Source of the DNA: Gonium pectorale
Lineage: Eukaryota > Chlorophyta > Chlorophyceae > Chlamydomonadales > Volvocaceae
Length of the DNA stretch: 27,695 bases
Reading direction: 5' to 3'
NCBI GenBank assembly: GCA_001584585.1
Contig: LSYV01000059.1
Coordinates: forward strand, 11,910 to 39,604
The translations under genes were made by a program, and so were the position numbers. Positions within the stretch are counted from its first letter, which is position 1. The number at the start of each line of letters is the position of its first letter. The notes beneath the pieces were generated by a model. It ran no database searches. It was not told the DNA's origin and saw nothing but the letters and a program-made list of their open reading frames with translations. Of this stretch, positions 26,205-27,695 are shown one piece after another.

Positions 26205-27695
26205 ATGGACGAGTTTGGTGAGGAGGACTATGCGGTCGACGAGGAGCTCCTCGGTACGTTGCTCTGGACAACATGCCTGGCCGCGACCAGCCCGCATGCG
26301 GCGGCAGGGTGCCGTCATATGCAGCAGCCATGCTGATCGAGCCCTGTGCTCCGCCTCCCACGCGCAGAGTACTATGATGAGGCGCCAGGTGGATCTGGCG
26401 CTGCTGTGGATGCACACATGACAGGGTGCGTCGGGGCACGCAGCTGCCTGCTACTTGCGTGCGCCTCCATCCCGCTGCCGTCCGTGCGCAAGCGCCGCCT
26501 GTGCCCACGTGCTCACGCATACGACCCGCCCGTTGGTCCGCAGCGCCGCTGGCGCCGCCAACGCGCCAGCTGCCGCCGCTGGCAAGGCTGGTGGAGGGGC
26601 CCCTGCCGCTGTGGGGACGTCGGGCGCCGCGGGCGGGGCCCCTCAGGTGCGGCTGCGCGTGGGCCCCTTCCCTCCCCGCGGCCTCCCGACAGGGCCTAAT
26701 TCTCGCCTCCAGAGACCGCCACTCCTTTGCACGGGCCCGCACGGGGCTGTCGGGGCATGTCGGGGCTGTCGGGGCTGTCGGGCCCGCACGGGGCTGTCGG
26801 GGCATGTCGGGGCTGTCGGGGCTGTCGGGCCCGCACGGGGCTGTCGGGGCATGTCGGGGCATGTCGGGGCTGTCGGGGCTGTCGCGATGTGCCGCCTGCC
26901 CGTACCCAGGGCGGAGTGTGCTTGAATACCGTATGCAGCTGGCAATGGCGCTGCACAAGGTTGGGAGGGCCTTTGCCCCATGGCACGTGTCCGCCCGTCG
27001 CCTTGTTGTTATCACTCCGCATGCCGTTGCTATATCGCGCTCAGCCAGGAGGGATGACCAGGAGGGATGACCAGGAGGGATGGCCATGGCCAGTAACCAG
27101 TTCCACCGCGCGATCTGCCGCCCACGCGTCGCCCCTCCGCCGTGCAACCGACAGGCGGGGAAAGCAGCCGGCGACAAGCCGGGGGGTCGCGCCATCCCGG
27201 CGGCCTACTACGAGGACATCAGCACCGCCGGCGGCTCCGTCGATGCCCCCGGCGCCGGCGGGGGCTGGGGCTTTGGCCGCGGCGGCGGCCGGCAGCAGCA
27301 ACTCGGGCCCGGCGGCCGCTTCGGCGGCGGTCGGGGCGGCGGCGGACGCGGAGGCGGACGCGGTGGCCCTGGCGGCATGGCCATGGCCGGCGGCATGGCC
27401 ATGGGCATGCGCGGCGGCATGTCGGGCCGTGGGCAGCCCGCCACCATGCGGCCGCTGATGGGGCCGGGCCCCGGCGGCGGCATGATGGTTGGGGGCCCGC
27501 ACGGCATGGGCGGACCCATGGGTCCCAACGGCATGGTCGGCATGCCCATGGCCGGCATGGGTGGGATGGGCGGCATGGCGGCATTCCAGGCGGGCCGCGG
27601 GCCGGGGATGATGGGACCGGGCGGGCCCGGCGGGAGGGGCGATGATGATGATGGGCCCGGGCGGCCCGGGCGGGCCCGGCGGCCGCGGCGGGCGG
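26205..27695 (+). CDS. Gly/Met/Arg-rich (RGG-like) protein, 5' part, cut by the right edge
   Basis: Exons 26205-26253, 26368-26425, 26544-26646 and 27155 to the edge have matching phases (1, 2, 0). The N-terminus is acidic (MDEFGEEDYAVDEELL, then EYYDEAPGGSG). An Ala/Gly linker follows (AAGAANAPAAAAGKAGGG), then GRAIPAAYYEDISTAGGS, an RGG-like run (GGGRGGGGRGGGRGGPGG) and a Met/Gly-rich tract (GGMGGPMGPNGMVGMPMAG). RGG and GGM tracts are common in RNA-binding and granule-forming proteins; a folded RNA-binding domain would have to lie beyond the edge. A resemblance to cleavage-factor CFIm68-type proteins (acidic start, AIPA motif) is only a guess. Near 27640 the Gly/Met pattern continues in the next frame, suggesting an indel. 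A phase-0 exon between 26646 and 27155 is not excluded. Confidence 0.6.
26733..26882 (+). repeat. 47-bp minisatellite in an intron of the RGG-like gene
   Basis: Three copies of a 47-bp unit beginning GGGCCCGCACGGGGCTGTCG, itself made of CGGGGCTGT and CGGGGCATGT sub-repeats; the last copy has one extra sub-repeat. It lies in the intron between 26646 and 27155. Confidence 0.85.
27047..27083 (+). repeat. 13-bp tandem repeat near an acceptor
   Basis: Three copies of a CAGGAGGGATGAC-type unit, each offering a CAG|G acceptor-like site upstream of the one used at 27154. Confidence 0.8.

Overview
The window looks like nuclear DNA of a volvocine green alga (Chlamydomonas/Volvox/Gonium type). It is GC-rich, its genes are split by many short introns with GTGAG/GTGCG donors and CAG acceptors, coding regions carry long Gly/Ala/Pro/Gln low-complexity tracts, candidate TGTAA poly(A) signals lie downstream of several genes, and GC-rich minisatellites fill many introns. 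No prokaryotic-type operons, tRNA, rRNA or CRISPR were seen. A 20-base run of N (11760-11779) is an assembly gap inside an intron. Gene models were built by hand from splice signals and codon-phase agreement.

Layout. (1) 343-5204, minus: a multi-exon protein with GAF-like domains, probably continuing past the left edge; one of its introns has a GC donor. (2) 5205-8301: spacer with decayed repeats, a nearly palindromic pair of mirrored exon-like segments and a frame-broken gene fragment. (3) 8302-14490, minus: a 13-exon coiled-coil golgin of the TMF1/golgin-candidate-5 family; all phases agree and give 733 residues. (4) 14876-15787, plus: a complete five-exon mitochondrial-type A-type Fe-S carrier (ISCA1, 129 residues), head-to-head with the golgin. 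(5) 15788-17353: convergent 3' region with short repeats. (6) 17354-19989, minus: a complete four-exon membrane RING-CH (RINGv, MARCH-type) E3 ubiquitin ligase, 352 residues. (7) 20284-20820, minus: the 3' end of an unrecognised gene. (8) 22565-25847, minus: an unrecognised Gly/Pro-rich gene, partly resolved, with a 48-bp minisatellite in one intron and a second mirrored repeat in its 5' half. (9) 26205 to the right edge, plus: the start of a Gly/Met/Arg-rich (RGG-like) protein, divergent from (8).

The genes are ordinary, unrelated eukaryotic loci (signalling, Golgi tethering, Fe-S assembly, ubiquitin ligation, probable RNA binding) and share no pathway. I found no convincing new multi-gene system. 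The most unusual items are the two independent mirrored exon-like palindromes (7.34-7.62 kb and 24.88-25.12 kb), the G-rich minisatellites next to 5' splice sites, and the unrecognised genes at 20.3-20.8 and 22.6-25.8 kb.
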